64,000 bases of DNA from Rahnella victoriana (GCF_004330295.1 NZ_SJOJ01000009.1:122787-186786), one strand, 5' to 3'. Positions 1-9,961 are shown, counted from the stretch's first letter. Notes: generated from the sequence alone by a model not told the origin. Numbers and translations are program-made.

Positions 1-419
1 ATCGCGTGATCATGCACTGCCATGCCACCAACCTGATCGCACTGACGTATGTGCTGGAACTCGACAGCGCCAAAATCACCCGCAAGTTGTGGGAATGCAG
101 CACCGAATGTCTGGTGGTCTTCCCGGACGGCGTGGGCATTGTGCCGTGGATGGTGCCGGGCACCGACGGCATTGGTGCCGCCACGTCCGACCGTATGCAA
201 CATCACAGCCTGGTGCTGTGGGCATTCCACGGTATCTTCGGCTGCGGCCCGACACTGGATGACGCCTTTGGCCTGATCGACACCGCTGAAAAATCGGCGG
301 AAATTCTGGTGAAAGTGATCTCGATGGGTGGCATGAAACAAACCATTCAGACTGATGAACTGATTGCTCTCGGCAAACGTTTTGACGTCACGCCTTTCGA
401 GGCCGCGTTGAAAGCCTGA
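1..419 (+). CDS. rhaD: Rhamnulose-1-phosphate aldolase, C-terminal part
   Basis: Class II zinc aldolase that splits L-rhamnulose 1-phosphate into dihydroxyacetone phosphate and L-lactaldehyde in the cytoplasm. Only about the last 138 residues are present; the reading frame is already open at the window edge, so the gene starts outside. The HCHATN motif supplies two of the zinc-binding histidines of the family and the later WAFHG motif supplies the third. The C-terminus aligns closely with the E. coli protein from memory, including [12 protein letters not shown] and ELIALGKRF. It is followed by fucO and rhaM, which use or reshape products of the same pathway, so it is the tail of a rhamnose operon. 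Confidence 0.95.
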   Translation, partial: RVIMHCHATNLIALTYVLELDSAKITRKLWECSTECLVVFPDGVGIVPWMVPGTDGIGAATSDRMQHHSLVLWAFHGIFGCGPTLDDAFGLIDTAEKSAEILVKVISMGGMKQTIQTDELIALGKRFDVTPFEAALKA

Positions 420-449
420 TCCGGCATTTAATGCTCCAGACCACATAAA

Positions 450-487
450 TCCTGCACGGGGAACAGGGGATGTTTCCCGTAGCAGGA
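450..487 (+). other. Intercistronic hairpin between rhaD and fucO
   Basis: An imperfect inverted repeat has arms TCCTGCACGGGGAA and TTTCCCGTAGCAGGA around a loop of about ten bases. It sits in the 136-base gap before fucO and is not followed by a T-run, so it looks more like an mRNA processing or stabilising hairpin than a strong terminator. No function is demonstrated. Confidence 0.45.
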
Positions 488-555
488 AATGGCAAAGACC
501 ACGGAGCAGCGCACAACAGAACACCTATTTTACTTACTCTGTAGAGGGAATTTTT

Positions 556-1704
556 ATGAGTTTCATGTTGGCACTACCTAAAATCAGCCTTCACGGCCAG
601 GGCGCAATCGAAGATATGGTGGCGATGCTGGCGACCAAACGCCACGGCAAAGCCCTTATCGTCACCGACGGCCAGTTAATCGAACTGGGTCTGCTCGACA
701 GTTTATTCTCCGCAATGAAACAAGCCGCACTGCCTTACGCCGTTTACGGTGGCGTCGTGCCGAACCCGACCTCCGCCCATGTGGATGAAGGCTTCCGTCT
801 GTATCAGGAAAACCACTGCGATTATCTGATCGCCTTCGGTGGCGGCAGCCCGATTGATACGGCGAAAGGCATCAAAATTCTGACCGCCAATCCGGGTCCA
901 GCCACACGGTATTCCGGTGTCGGCAAAGTCACTCAGCCGGGTGTCTTCCTGGTGGCGATTAACACCACCGCAGGCACCGCAGCAGAACTCACCAGTAATG
1001 CGGTTATCATCGACAGTCAGCGTCAGGTGAAAGAAGTGATCATCGACGCCAATCTGATCCCGGATATCGCCGTTGACGATCCGTCAATTATGCTCAAGAT
1101 CCCGGCCAGCGTGACTGCGGCGACCGGCATGGATGCGCTGACCCACGCCATCGAAGCCTATGTTTCCGTCGGCGCACATCCGCTGACCGATCCGACGGCG
1201 CTCGCGGCGATTTCCACGATCACGCAATGGTTGCCGAAAGCCGTCGATCATGGCGACGATATCGAAGCCCGCGAGAAAATGGCGCAGGGGCAATATCTGG
1301 CAGGCATGGCATTTAACAGCGCCGGTTTGGGGCTGGTTCACGCACTGGCGCATCAGCCGGGCGCGACACACAACCTGCCGCACGGCGTCTGTAATGCGAT
1401 TTTGCTGCCGGTTGTTGAAGAATTTAACCGCTCATCCGCACCTGCTCGTTTCGCCGATATCGCCCGCGCAATGGGCGTGCACACGCAAGGTATCAGTGAA
1501 ACGCAGGCCAGCATGGCGGCCATCGACGCTATCCGCACCTTATCCACCCGCGTGGGAATTCCTTCCGGTTTCAAAGAACTGGGCATTTCAGAAGCGGATA
1601 TCGAAGGCTGGCTGGACAAAGCGCTGGCTGACCCGTGTGCGCCTTGCAACCCGCGCACCGCAACCCGCGAAGAAGTGCGTGAGCTGTATCTGAAAGCAAT
1701 GTAG
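556..1704 (+). CDS. fucO: Lactaldehyde reductase (1,2-propanediol oxidoreductase)
   Basis: A 382-residue iron-dependent (group III) alcohol dehydrogenase of full family length. It reduces L-lactaldehyde to L-1,2-propanediol with NADH, regenerating NAD+ when rhamnose is fermented. A GGGSP nucleotide-binding loop lies at about 95-99. The four expected metal ligands are visible as D193 and H197 (MDALTHAIE), H262 (VHALAH) and H276 (NLPHG). The start has an AGAGGGAAT Shine-Dalgarno region. In E. coli the gene sits in the fucose operon; here it lies between rhaD and rhaM, so lactaldehyde from RhaD is its likely substrate. Confidence 0.92.
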   Translation: MSFMLALPKISLHGQGAIEDMVAMLATKRHGKALIVTDGQLIELGLLDSLFSAMKQAALPYAVYGGVVPNPTSAHVDEGFRLYQENHCDYLIAFGGGSPIDTAKGIKILTANPGPATRYSGVGKVTQPGVFLVAINTTAGTAAELTSNAVIIDSQRQVKEVIIDANLIPDIAVDDPSIMLKIPASVTAATGMDALTHAIEAYVSVGAHPLTDPTALAAISTITQWLPKAVDHGDDIEAREKMAQGQYLAGMAFNSAGLGLVHALAHQPGATHNLPHGVCNAILLPVVEEFNRSSAPARFADIARAMGVHTQGISETQASMAAIDAIRTLSTRVGIPSGFKELGISEADIEGWLDKALADPCAPCNPRTATREEVRELYLKAM

Positions 1705-1750
1705 TTTCTAGTGTCTGCCTCTGTGAAGGGGAAGAAAAAGGTGTAATTTC

Positions 1751-1866
1751 TTTACTCCTCCCCCTGCGAAGGGGGAGGTTGGGAGGGGGTTTAGCAGGCA
1801 ACTTCAGATTCAACGCTGCCATTAATACCCCACCCCAGCCCTCCCCTTCGCAGGGGTGGGAGTAAA
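1751..1866. repeat. Inverted-repeat intergenic element
   Basis: Two arms of about 42 bases (1751-1792 and 1824-1866) are imperfect reverse complements separated by 31 bases. Each arm is itself a short hairpin around CCCCTGCGAAGGGG. The element almost fills the fucO-rhaM gap and has the look of a non-coding miniature palindromic repeat. If transcribed it would fold into a long stem inside the rhamnose mRNA. Confidence 0.7.
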
Positions 1867-1883
1867 TCTAACCGGAGAAAAAC

Positions 1884-2198
1884 ATGATCCGTAAATCCTT
1901 CGTGATGCAGGTCAACGCGAATGCACACGACGAATATCAGCGTCGTCATTCGCCAATCTGGCCGGAACTGGCGGAAACCCTGAAAGCCCACGGCGCACAT
2001 CACTACAGCATTTTTCTGGATGAAAAACGCAATCTGCTGTTTGGCTATGTGGAAATTGAATCAGAAGAAAGATGGAATGCCGTGGCGAAAACGGAAGTCT
2101 GCCAGAAATGGTGGAAGCATATGGCAGACGTGATGCCTGCCAATGCCGATAACAGCCCGGTGAGTAACGATCTTAAACCGGTCTTTTACCTCGATTAA
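1884..2198 (+). CDS. rhaM: L-rhamnose mutarotase
   Basis: A 104-residue protein that interconverts the alpha and beta anomers of L-rhamnose, feeding the isomerase. Length and sequence match E. coli RhaM along the whole chain: MIRKxFVMQVN at the N-terminus, Y18 and H22 (EYQRRH, the active-site pair known for the family), and VMPANxDNSPVS near the end. The start is preceded by CCGGAG. It is the last gene of the rhamnose operon here. Its last 26 bases overlap the convergent ygiQ gene. Confidence 0.95.
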   Translation: MIRKSFVMQVNANAHDEYQRRHSPIWPELAETLKAHGAHHYSIFLDEKRNLLFGYVEIESEERWNAVAKTEVCQKWWKHMADVMPANADNSPVSNDLKPVFYLD

Positions 2199-4353
2199 CC
2201 CGCTGACCGGCGGGTTTTCCTTTTCCGCTTCCGGCTGTCGGATTTTGCGCTTTTGAAGCGGTAAAACGCGTGGCTGCCGGTTTCGCTTTGCCCGAACGAG
2301 ACGGGGCAAACTTCGGATCAAAACCGTCCGGCGGCACCAGACAATCAGGCCGGATGCCAATCAGACGGCGCATGCCCATTGCGGTCAGCGCCTCGCGGAT
2401 CACCGGCCAGTTGACCGGATCGTGATAGCGCAGCAGCGCCTTATGCAACCGGCGCTGGCGATCCCCTTTCGGCACCACCACGTCTTCGCTTTTGTAATCC
2501 ACTTTGCCAAGCGGATTCTTGCCGCTGTAATACATCGTGGTGGCGCTGGCGAGCGGTGACGGATAGAAGTTTTGCACCTGATCCAGGCGGAAACGGTTTT
2601 TCTTCAGCCACAGCGCCAGATTGATCATATCTTCCGTTCGCGTCCCCGGATGCGCAGAAATGAAGTAAGGGATCAGATACTGCTCTTTTCCGGCCTGTTT
2701 GGAATAACTGTCAAACAGCTCTTTGAACCGGTAATAGCTACCCATCCCCGGCTTCATCATTTTCGACAGCGGTCCGGTTTCGGTATGTTCCGGTGCGATC
2801 TTCAGATAGCCGCCGACATGATGCTCCGCCAGCTCTTTGATATAACGCGGGTCTTCCACTGCCAGATCGTAACGCACTCCGGAGGCGATGAGGATTTTCT
2901 TGATGCCTTTCAGGCTGCGGGTGCGGCGGTACAGGTTGATCGTGGGTTCATGGTTTGTGTCCATGTGCGTGCAGATTTCAGGATACACACAGGACGCGCG
3001 GCGACAGCTTTGTTCCGCTTTCGGCGACTGACAGCGCAGCATGTACATGTTGGCGGTCGGGCCACCCAGATCGGAAATCACACCGGTGAATCCCGGCACG
3101 CTGTCGCGGATCTCTTCAATTTCGCGGACAATCGATGCTTCAGAGCGGCTCTGAATGATCCGCCCTTCATGTTCCGTGATCGAACAAAATGCACAGCCGC
3201 CGTAACAGCCACGCATGATATTGATCGAGAAACGGATCATGTCATACGCCGGGATCGTCGCTTTGCCGTAAGAAGGATGCGGTACGCGCTGGAACGGCAG
3301 ACCAAACACTTCGTCCATTTCTTCCGTAGATAACGGGATCGCCGGAGGGTTGATCCACACATAGCGGTCGCCGTGTTTTTGCATCAGGGCACGCGCACAG
3401 CCGGGGTTGGTTTCATGATGCAGAATGCGCGAGGTATGGGCGTACAGCACTTTATCGCCCTTCACTTTCTCAAATGACGGCAACAGCACGTAGGTTTTCT
3501 CCCACGGTTTCGGCTTCGGCGCTCGTACCGTCACCGGCTGCGGCGCATCCGGCGCAGGCAATTCCCCTTCTGAACAGGGCAAATCTTCGCCATATGGGTT
3601 CATGATCGGCTCAATCCGCCCCGGTTTATCGAGCCGCGTGGAATCCACACCGCTCCAGCCGATCAGCGCCGTTTTGCGCATCACGGCGGTATTACGCACG
3701 TCATGAATATCAGTAATGGATTCACCGGCAGCCAGACGGTGCGCCACTTCCACCAGCGGGCGTTCGCCGTTGCCATAAATCAGCATGTCGGCTTTGGAAT
3801 CCACCAGCACCGAGCGGCGCACGGTATCTGACCAGTAATCGTAATGGGCGATGCGCCGCAGGCTGGCTTCGATGCCGCCGAGCACCACCGGCACGTCGCT
3901 GAAAGCCTCTTTGCAGCGCTGGGTATACACCAGCGTGGCGCGATCCGGACGTTTACCGCCGACATTGCCCGGCGTGTAGGCATCGTCATGACGCAATTTC
4001 CGGTCAGCGGTATAGCGGTTGATCATCGAATCCATGTTACCGGCGGTGACGCCGTAAAACAGATTCGGCTTACCGAGGCGCATGAAATCGTCTTTGCTGG
4101 TCCAGTCCGGCTGCGCGATGATCCCGACGCGGAATCCCTGCGCTTCCAGCATGCGGCCAATGATCGCCATGCCGAAACTCGGATGATCGACATAAGCATC
4201 GCCGGTCACCACGATCACATCACAACTGTCCCAGCCAAGCTGATCCATTTCCTCCCGGGTCATCGGGAAAAACGGCGCAGTGCCGTAGCATTCGGCCCAG
4301 TAACGCGGGTAAGAAAACAGGGTGCGATCTGGTTGGATCAGGCTGACTGGCAT
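2173..4353 (-). CDS. ygiQ: YgiQ family radical SAM protein
   Basis: A 726-residue radical SAM protein of the UPF0313 family; the substrate is not established. The cluster-binding motif is the CX3CX2C of GCYGGCAFC, at roughly residues 380-390, preceded by an N-terminal domain with [13 protein letters not shown]. The sequence tracks E. coli YgiQ from SLIQPDR to RYHDP, then ends in a basic, low-complexity tail. A TTG codon lies 24 bases upstream, but the ATG at 4353 matches the E. coli N-terminus and was chosen. Its stop codon overlaps rhaM by 26 bases, so the two genes converge with opposed 3' ends. Confidence 0.93.
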   Translation of the reverse strand: MPVSLIQPDRTLFSYPRYWAECYGTAPFFPMTREEMDQLGWDSCDVIVVTGDAYVDHPSFGMAIIGRMLEAQGFRVGIIAQPDWTSKDDFMRLGKPNLFYGVTAGNMDSMINRYTADRKLRHDDAYTPGNVGGKRPDRATLVYTQRCKEAFSDVPVVLGGIEASLRRIAHYDYWSDTVRRSVLVDSKADMLIYGNGERPLVEVAHRLAAGESITDIHDVRNTAVMRKTALIGWSGVDSTRLDKPGRIEPIMNPYGEDLPCSEGELPAPDAPQPVTVRAPKPKPWEKTYVLLPSFEKVKGDKVLYAHTSRILHHETNPGCARALMQKHGDRYVWINPPAIPLSTEEMDEVFGLPFQRVPHPSYGKATIPAYDMIRFSINIMRGCYGGCAFCSITEHEGRIIQSRSEASIVREIEEIRDSVPGFTGVISDLGGPTANMYMLRCQSPKAEQSCRRASCVYPEICTHMDTNHEPTINLYRRTRSLKGIKKILIASGVRYDLAVEDPRYIKELAEHHVGGYLKIAPEHTETGPLSKMMKPGMGSYYRFKELFDSYSKQAGKEQYLIPYFISAHPGTRTEDMINLALWLKKNRFRLDQVQNFYPSPLASATTMYYSGKNPLGKVDYKSEDVVVPKGDRQRRLHKALLRYHDPVNWPVIREALTAMGMRRLIGIRPDCLVPPDGFDPKFAPSRSGKAKPAATRFTASKAQNPTAGSGKGKPAGQRVNRGKRPV
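2197..2224 (+). terminator. Terminator after rhaM
   Basis: The stem AACCCGC / GCGGGTT (2197-2203 and 2210-2216) has a six-base loop and is followed by TTCCTTTT. It starts at the rhaM stop codon and lies inside the 3' end of the opposing ygiQ gene. Confidence 0.7.
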
Positions 4354-4612
4354 AGTAGGGTCTTCGTTCGGCGGCAAATAATTGGCCGCAAATTATACGG
4401 GGATGGAAACCGCGGCGGGTGAGCAAATCGCTTAAAATTGTTTTAGATCAAATTATGTTTTCTGACTGAGCGCCGTGTTTTAACCGGGCTGCTCCGGCGC
4501 GGAAGGTCTCAGCAGATCCCGTATTTCTTAAGAAGTCATTTCCTTTATACCGGCAATAAAGAGTGCTCAAATACTCCACTACTGAAACAGGTTTTAAAGG
4601 AAAACTAGCGTT

Positions 4613-5344
4613 ATGGATAATAAACGTTTCCAGAAATTACTCTTGCCCAAGCTTACCGAAGCCATGCTCTTTACGCGTTCACGATTGTCACTGAAATCCG
4701 CCAATAAGTTTTATCCGGATAAAAGAATGATTGATGGTCTGATGATGTCGGATCCTAAAAAATACCGGCTGCATTCACTGGGCGGCGACAGGGATCGGGG
4801 TGCCATGGTGCGGGGTCTGCGAAAGCTCAATCTTTCCGCCCAGCAGCTTTACCGGAAAGTTGAAGAAGATTATCGCAACGGGAAAGAAAATGCGGGCAAC
4901 TGCGGCGAAAATGCCCGCGTCGCATTTTGCTACATCAGTGAAAACATTCAAAAATGGGAAAGACTCGCCGGTACGCCCCTGAAAGTGCTCAGTATTTTCA
5001 TTACCAATCCGGTCGATCATTGCCTGGTGTTAGTCGGCACCCAGCCTGTACGTAACAACGGAAGGATCCTCGAGAACGCACTGATTTGCGATCCGTGGGC
5101 AAAGATCGTCTGCCCGCTGGCGCATTATTCTCTTGAGTGGAAGATGAAAATGAACAAATGGTCTAACCGTGGCCTGAAGGGGAAATATCCCGGCGGTGTT
5201 TACGACCATTTTGCTAACAGGGATTCCCGTGAAGCGATCCGTATCGGCAAGTTCGTTATTTATGAACAAACCCAGTACCGGATTTCGCAGCGGATCCATG
5301 ATAAAAAGCTTTATTCGCTGATTGATCCCAATGCGATTACCTGA
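4613..5344 (+). CDS. Papain-like cysteine protease/deamidase-fold protein (candidate)
   Basis: A 243-residue protein not recognised at family level. Three short motifs are spaced as in papain-fold toxins and effectors: NCGENA (C97), NPVDHCLVLVG (H136) and ICDPWA (D160). This Cys-His-Asp order, with Asp about 24 residues after His inside a DPW motif, is typical of bacterial glutamine deamidase or protease effectors such as the Shigella OspI type. There is no N-terminal signal peptide or transmembrane segment. It is a single gene with its own AAAGGAAAA ribosome site and a strong terminator. An effector or toxin role is inferred from motifs only. Confidence 0.6.
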   Translation: MDNKRFQKLLLPKLTEAMLFTRSRLSLKSANKFYPDKRMIDGLMMSDPKKYRLHSLGGDRDRGAMVRGLRKLNLSAQQLYRKVEEDYRNGKENAGNCGENARVAFCYISENIQKWERLAGTPLKVLSIFITNPVDHCLVLVGTQPVRNNGRILENALICDPWAKIVCPLAHYSLEWKMKMNKWSNRGLKGKYPGGVYDHFANRDSREAIRIGKFVIYEQTQYRISQRIHDKKLYSLIDPNAIT

Positions 5345-5360
5345 CGTTTTTGTTGTCATA

Positions 5361-5396
5361 AAAATGGCCTGCCGGTTTCCCGCAGGCCATTTTTTT
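5361..5396. terminator. Bidirectional terminator
   Basis: Stem AAAATGGCCTGC / GCAGGCCATTTTTTT with a nine-base loop. It is A-rich on one side and T-rich on the other, so it can serve both the plus-strand papain-like gene and the minus-strand dihydroxyacetone kinase gene. Confidence 0.9.
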
Positions 5397-5409
5397 AGTG
5401 AAACTCAGA

Positions 5410-7062
5410 TTATTTTTTCGCCAGCGCCTCAAACACTTTTTCAACGGCCACAGCGCCCGGATCTTTCACCCCTTTCAGGCTGTTGCTGCTGAGATAAGAC
5501 GATCGCCCGGCATTGGCTTTCTTCATGCTGGCCGTGTCTTTTGCCCCTTTGGCGGCGGCTTTGGCGGCCCCCTTCAGTGCATCTTTTTTGCCTAAGGCTT
5601 CCAGCGCCGGTTGCAGCGCGTCGATCATGGTGCGATCACCAAGATCGGCACCGCCGTAATGTTTCATACGTTCAAGGCCCGACAGCAAGGCTTGCGGCAA
5701 CTTCTCGCCTTCAGCGACCTTTTTACCGGCGGCGGTGAAGAAGATCGACATCAGCACACCGCTGGATCCGCCCATCACGGTTGCCAGACGATCGCCGACG
5801 ACGCCCAGCAGATCCGCCACATTGTTCAGCGGCAGTTTTTTGCCTTTGTTCTGTTTCTGGATATCGCGTGCGCCAGTGGCAAATGTCGAACCGGTATCGC
5901 CGTCACCGACTTTGGCATCCAGCTTGTTCAGCTCATCTTCCAGATCAGAAAGGGTCTGGGTAATGGTTTCCACGATTTTGCCGACTTCCGCATTGGATGA
6001 GGCTTTTACGGTTTTCTTATCGCTGATTTTCTTGCCTTTTTTGGTCGCCAGTTTTTCCAACCTGACCAGCGGATGCCAGCCGGACGCTTCCACATCCGCC
6101 AGCAGGGCTTCTTCAATGCCGCCTTTGAGGGCAATCACAGAGAGCGAGAAGCCTTTCATGTCCAGCGCGCTGACCAGCGAGGCCGGGCCGATCAGATAAC
6201 GGATCGAATTCCCAAGCGCTGAATGCACCACTTCTTTGGTGATCTGATTCATCTCCAGCGGCGATACGCCGCCGAGATTGTTAATCAGCACCGCCAGCTT
6301 GTCGCTTTTTTTCACATGCGCCGCAAGCTTGCTGACCAGCGTATCCACCACTTTTTGGCTGTTCTGGGTTTTCATGGTCGACACACCCGGCTCGCCGTGG
6401 ATCCCTAAACCCAGCTCAACGTGGCCCGATTCGATACGCTGTTCTTCTTCATCTTCTCCGCCACCCGGCAGGCTGCAACCGGCTGCCGCCACACCGATAC
6501 TGGCCGTGGCATCAATGGCCTGCTGGGCAATTTTGGTGACGTCTTTCAGGGATTTCCCCTGCTCTGCTGCGTAACCGGCAATTTTATGCACCAGCGCCGT
6601 TCCGGCGATGCCGCGCGGCTGTTTGTTATCCGGCAGGGAAATGTCGTCAGAGACCATCACCAGCTCGACGTCATAGCCCATGCCTTTGGCTTTCTCAGCC
6701 GCCAGACCGAAGTTCAGCCGGTCGCCGGTGTAGTTTTTGACAATCAGCAGACAGCCCGCTTTACCGGTAACCGCCATAATCGCGCTCAGCACCGCATCGA
6801 CGCTCGGTGACGCAAACACTTCACCGCACACGGCGGCGGTCAGCATGCCTTTGCCGACAAACCCGACATGCGCGGGTTCATGGCCGGAGCCACCGCCGGA
6901 AATCAGGGCGACTTTTTTCTTATCCCAGTCACGGCGAACGACGACGCGGATTGCCGGATCGATGTCCAGTTTGGCCAGGTTTTTGTAGGGAGAGGTCAGG
7001 ATCACCCCTTCGATAACATCGTTAATCAGAGTCTTGCGGTCATTCATAAAGAATTTAGACAT
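5410..7062 (-). CDS. dhaK: ATP-dependent dihydroxyacetone kinase (DhaK-DhaL fusion)
   Basis: A 550-residue one-piece kinase that phosphorylates dihydroxyacetone with ATP, unlike the E. coli PTS-dependent DhaKLM. The N-terminal DhaK domain (about 1-330) has the GGGSGHEPAH loop and H222 in GLGIHGEPG, the histidine that covalently binds the substrate in this family. The C-terminal DhaL domain (about 355-550) has D382, D387 and D389 in LDAKVGDGDTGS, the Mg-ATP site. A Lys/Ser-rich linker joins them. The start has AAAGGAAAG upstream. It stands alone on its strand after sdaA, with terminators on both sides. Confidence 0.92.
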   Translation of the reverse strand: MSKFFMNDRKTLINDVIEGVILTSPYKNLAKLDIDPAIRVVVRRDWDKKKVALISGGGSGHEPAHVGFVGKGMLTAAVCGEVFASPSVDAVLSAIMAVTGKAGCLLIVKNYTGDRLNFGLAAEKAKGMGYDVELVMVSDDISLPDNKQPRGIAGTALVHKIAGYAAEQGKSLKDVTKIAQQAIDATASIGVAAAGCSLPGGGEDEEEQRIESGHVELGLGIHGEPGVSTMKTQNSQKVVDTLVSKLAAHVKKSDKLAVLINNLGGVSPLEMNQITKEVVHSALGNSIRYLIGPASLVSALDMKGFSLSVIALKGGIEEALLADVEASGWHPLVRLEKLATKKGKKISDKKTVKASSNAEVGKIVETITQTLSDLEDELNKLDAKVGDGDTGSTFATGARDIQKQNKGKKLPLNNVADLLGVVGDRLATVMGGSSGVLMSIFFTAAGKKVAEGEKLPQALLSGLERMKHYGGADLGDRTMIDALQPALEALGKKDALKGAAKAAAKGAKDTASMKKANAGRSSYLSSNSLKGVKDPGAVAVEKVFEALAKK

Positions 7063-7164
7063 GCCGGATCTTTCCTTTTAACTGTTTTCCAGGTGAAAAA
7101 AACGCTTCTACGCAGTATAGATAACCAAAAACATAACACAGGGAAAAGAACCGAAGGGGGCGAG

Positions 7165-7185
7165 AAAGGCGGTTTCCCGCCTTTT
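7165..7185 (-). terminator. Terminator after sdaA
   Basis: Stem AAAGGCGG / CCGCCTTTT just beyond the sdaA stop codon. It is short and has only a modest T-run on the minus strand. Confidence 0.55.
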
Positions 7186-7206
7186 AGGAAATGATGTAGA
7201 AAGAAA

Positions 7207-8574
7207 TCAATTGCATGCCAGGACTTTAATCGCGAGTCCGCCGGTTGAGGTTTCACGGTATTTTGAGTTCATGTCTTTGCCGGTTTCGTACATGGTTTCG
7301 ATAACTTTATCGAGACAGACGCGCGGTTCGCTGGTGCGGCGCAGCGCCATGCGCGAGGCATTCACTGCTTTCACCGCTGAAATCGCGTTACGCTCGATGC
7401 ACGGGACCTGTACCTGTCCGGCAAGCGGATCACAGGTCAGGCCGAGGTGATGTTCCATGGCAATTTCTGCGGCCATAAATACCTGCGCGGTGCTGCCGCC
7501 CAGCAGTTCCGTCAGACCGGCGGCGGCCATGGAACAGGCCACGCCGACTTCGCCCTGACAACCGACTTCTGCGCCGGAAATCGAGGCGTTCATTTTGAAC
7601 AGAATGCCGACGGCGCCGGACGCCAGGAAGAAACGGCTGTAGGAATCAGGGCTGATCGGACGGATAAACTGATCGTAGTACGTCAGCACGGCCGGAATGA
7701 TGCCGCACGCGCCATTGGTCGGCGCAGTGACCACACGGCCACCCGCCGCGTTTTCTTCGTTCACCGCCATCGCATACATGTTGATCCAGTCGACGACGCC
7801 CATCGGATCGACATTATTTTTATCCTGCGTTACCAGAATGCGACGCAATGCGGCGGCGCGGCGGTTGATTTTCATCGGCCCCGGCAGCAGACCTTCGGTG
7901 TGAATGCCGCGCGTGATCCCTTCACTCATCACGTTCCAGATGGCCGCAAAGTGGTCGCTGATTTCTGCCCGCGTATGGCCCGCCAGTTCGTTTTGCAGCA
8001 TCAGGGCGGAAAGCGACAGACCGGTATCGGTGCAATGTTTTTGCAAATCACTGGCCGAACGGAACGGGTACGGGCGCACGACAGGATTTTCATCCTGCAT
8101 GCCAAACTTGCTGGCTTCGACAATAAAGCCGCCGCCAATGGAATAGTAGGTTTGCGTGTACAGCAGTTCGTCGCCGTTGAACGCGCTGATTGTCATGCCG
8201 TTTTCGTGCAGAGGCAGATTAGTAAAATGGAAATTCATGCCGGACCCGGCCGGGAAATCCACTTCTCTGGCGCCCTTGCCTAACATCAGACGTCCGGTAT
8301 TTTCCACATTGCGGATAAACGCCGGGATCGCATCGATATCCACGTCGTCCGGCATATTGCCCGCCAGCCCCATGATGATCGCCAGATCGGTATGGTGGCC
8401 TTTACCGGTCAGCGACAGTGATCCGTAAACATCGACCGCCACGCGGGTCGTTTGGGTAATATGGCCGGAAGAGATAAGTTCATCAGTGAATATTTTCCCG
8501 GCTTTCATCGGGCCGACAGTATGCGAACTGGATGGACCAATACCGATTTTGAAAATATCGAAGACGCTGATCAT
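7207..8574 (-). CDS. sdaA: L-serine ammonia-lyase, iron-sulfur type
   Basis: A 455-residue enzyme converting L-serine to pyruvate and ammonia with an oxygen-sensitive [4Fe-4S] cluster. The N-terminal beta domain starts MISVFDIFKIGIGPSSSHTVG, as in E. coli SdaA. The catalytic alpha domain carries the cluster-ligand cysteines C339 (EVGCQGE), C381 (LTCDPLAG) and C392 (VPCIERN). A GTG lies nine bases upstream, but the ATG at 8574 has GGAG eight bases before it and matches the family start. It lies 103 bases downstream of sdaC on the same strand, giving a serine import and degradation unit. It could equally be labelled sdaB from the pairing with sdaC; similarity alone does not decide. Confidence 0.93.
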   Translation of the reverse strand: MISVFDIFKIGIGPSSSHTVGPMKAGKIFTDELISSGHITQTTRVAVDVYGSLSLTGKGHHTDLAIIMGLAGNMPDDVDIDAIPAFIRNVENTGRLMLGKGAREVDFPAGSGMNFHFTNLPLHENGMTISAFNGDELLYTQTYYSIGGGFIVEASKFGMQDENPVVRPYPFRSASDLQKHCTDTGLSLSALMLQNELAGHTRAEISDHFAAIWNVMSEGITRGIHTEGLLPGPMKINRRAAALRRILVTQDKNNVDPMGVVDWINMYAMAVNEENAAGGRVVTAPTNGACGIIPAVLTYYDQFIRPISPDSYSRFFLASGAVGILFKMNASISGAEVGCQGEVGVACSMAAAGLTELLGGSTAQVFMAAEIAMEHHLGLTCDPLAGQVQVPCIERNAISAVKAVNASRMALRRTSEPRVCLDKVIETMYETGKDMNSKYRETSTGGLAIKVLACN

Positions 8575-8677
8575 GGTGGGCACTCCATGTGAAGTAAATG
8601 ACGGGCAGAATAAAGAACAAAACGGAGGAAAGCAGAGCGGGAATGACCCCGCTCATTTTATTAAATAATATTAATTA

Positions 8678-9961
8678 TTAACCAATCAGACTAAATACAA
8701 TCGCTGACATGGCAATCAGACCCATAATCACCACGAACACATTGCTGATATGGCCGCTGTATTTTTTCATCGCCGGCACTTTATGGATGGCATACATTGG
8801 CATCAGGAATAACAGCATCGCAATAATCGGGCCGCCCAGCGTTTCAATCATCCCCAGAATACTTGGATTCAGGGTTGCCACTAACCAGGTGGTTAATAAC
8901 ATAAAGATGCCGGTATAACGGTTCAGCGTGGGCAGGGCAATTTTCTTACCTTTGCTGCGCAGGGATTTAATCACCATACCGTTGAAACCTTCACGCGCAC
9001 CGAGATAATGGCCGAGGAAAGATTTGGTAATGGCAATAAAGGCAATAAACGGCGCGATATATTCAATCACCGGATTGGAGAAGTGGTTCGCCAAATAAGA
9101 CAGGATAGACACGTTCTGCGCTTTGGCTTCCATCAGGTCGGCCGGAGACAGGCTCAGGACACAGCTGAAAACAAAGAACATTACGGTGATCACCATCATG
9201 ATGTGGCTGAATGCCAGAATGCGCGAACATTTTTTCTCTGCCTCATCGCCGTATTCTTTGCGTTTTGCCACCGCAAAAGAAGAGATGATTGGCGAGTGGT
9301 TAAACGAGAACACCATCACCGGGATCACCAGCCACAGCGTCATCAGCATACCGTGACCCACGCCGTTACCGGACAGGGAGACGTTTTCAAACACCGACGC
9401 ATTCCAGTTAGGAATAAGGTACAGCGCCAGCGCCATCAGCACGGCCACAAACGGGAACACCAGAATACTCATCGCTTTAACGATCATATCCTGACCAAAA
9501 TGCACCAGCGTCATTAAACCGAGGATCAGGATCAATGACAGCAAGGCACGCGGTGGCGCATTCATATGCATCTGGTGAGTAATAAAGCTTTCGACGGTAT
9601 TGGTGATCGCCACGCTGTACACCAGCAGGATCGGATAAATCGCGAAGAAATAAAGCAGGGTAATTAATTTACCGGCTGAAATACCGAAATGCTCTTCCAC
9701 CACTTCGGTAATATCTTCACCGGCATTTTTACCCGATAAAACAAAACGGGTTAATCCGCGGTGCGCGAAGAATGTCATCGGGAAGGCGAGAATGGCCATA
9801 ATAATTAACGGTATTAACCCCCCGATACCGGCATTAATAGGAAGGAAGAGAACACCTGCACCAATTGCCGTTCCATATAAGCCTAACATCCACATGGTGT
9901 CAGTTTTGCGCCAGGAACTTACCGATTTTCCAGACAGCGTCCCGATTGTTGTATTATCCAT
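8678..9961 (-). CDS. sdaC: Serine:proton symporter SdaC
   Basis: A 427-residue inner-membrane transporter of the HAAAP amino-acid permease family with about eleven hydrophobic segments. The stretch WRKTDTMWMLGLYGTAIGAG and the following GEDITEVVEEHFGI region are nearly identical to E. coli SdaC. It imports L-serine with protons, feeding the downstream deaminase gene. The gene begins with ATGGATAATACA and is preceded by AT-rich DNA containing a possible CRP site. The gap to sdaA has no strong terminator. Confidence 0.94.
   Translation of the reverse strand: MDNTTIGTLSGKSVSSWRKTDTMWMLGLYGTAIGAGVLFLPINAGIGGLIPLIIMAILAFPMTFFAHRGLTRFVLSGKNAGEDITEVVEEHFGISAGKLITLLYFFAIYPILLVYSVAITNTVESFITHQMHMNAPPRALLSLILILGLMTLVHFGQDMIVKAMSILVFPFVAVLMALALYLIPNWNASVFENVSLSGNGVGHGMLMTLWLVIPVMVFSFNHSPIISSFAVAKRKEYGDEAEKKCSRILAFSHIMMVITVMFFVFSCVLSLSPADLMEAKAQNVSILSYLANHFSNPVIEYIAPFIAFIAITKSFLGHYLGAREGFNGMVIKSLRSKGKKIALPTLNRYTGIFMLLTTWLVATLNPSILGMIETLGGPIIAMLLFLMPMYAIHKVPAMKKYSGHISNVFVVIMGLIAMSAIVFSLIG

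Noticed and set aside
5410..7062. Several long plus-strand frames opposite the dihydroxyacetone kinase gene
   Set aside because: They are shadows of a GC-rich coding strand; none has a ribosome site or recognisable motif.
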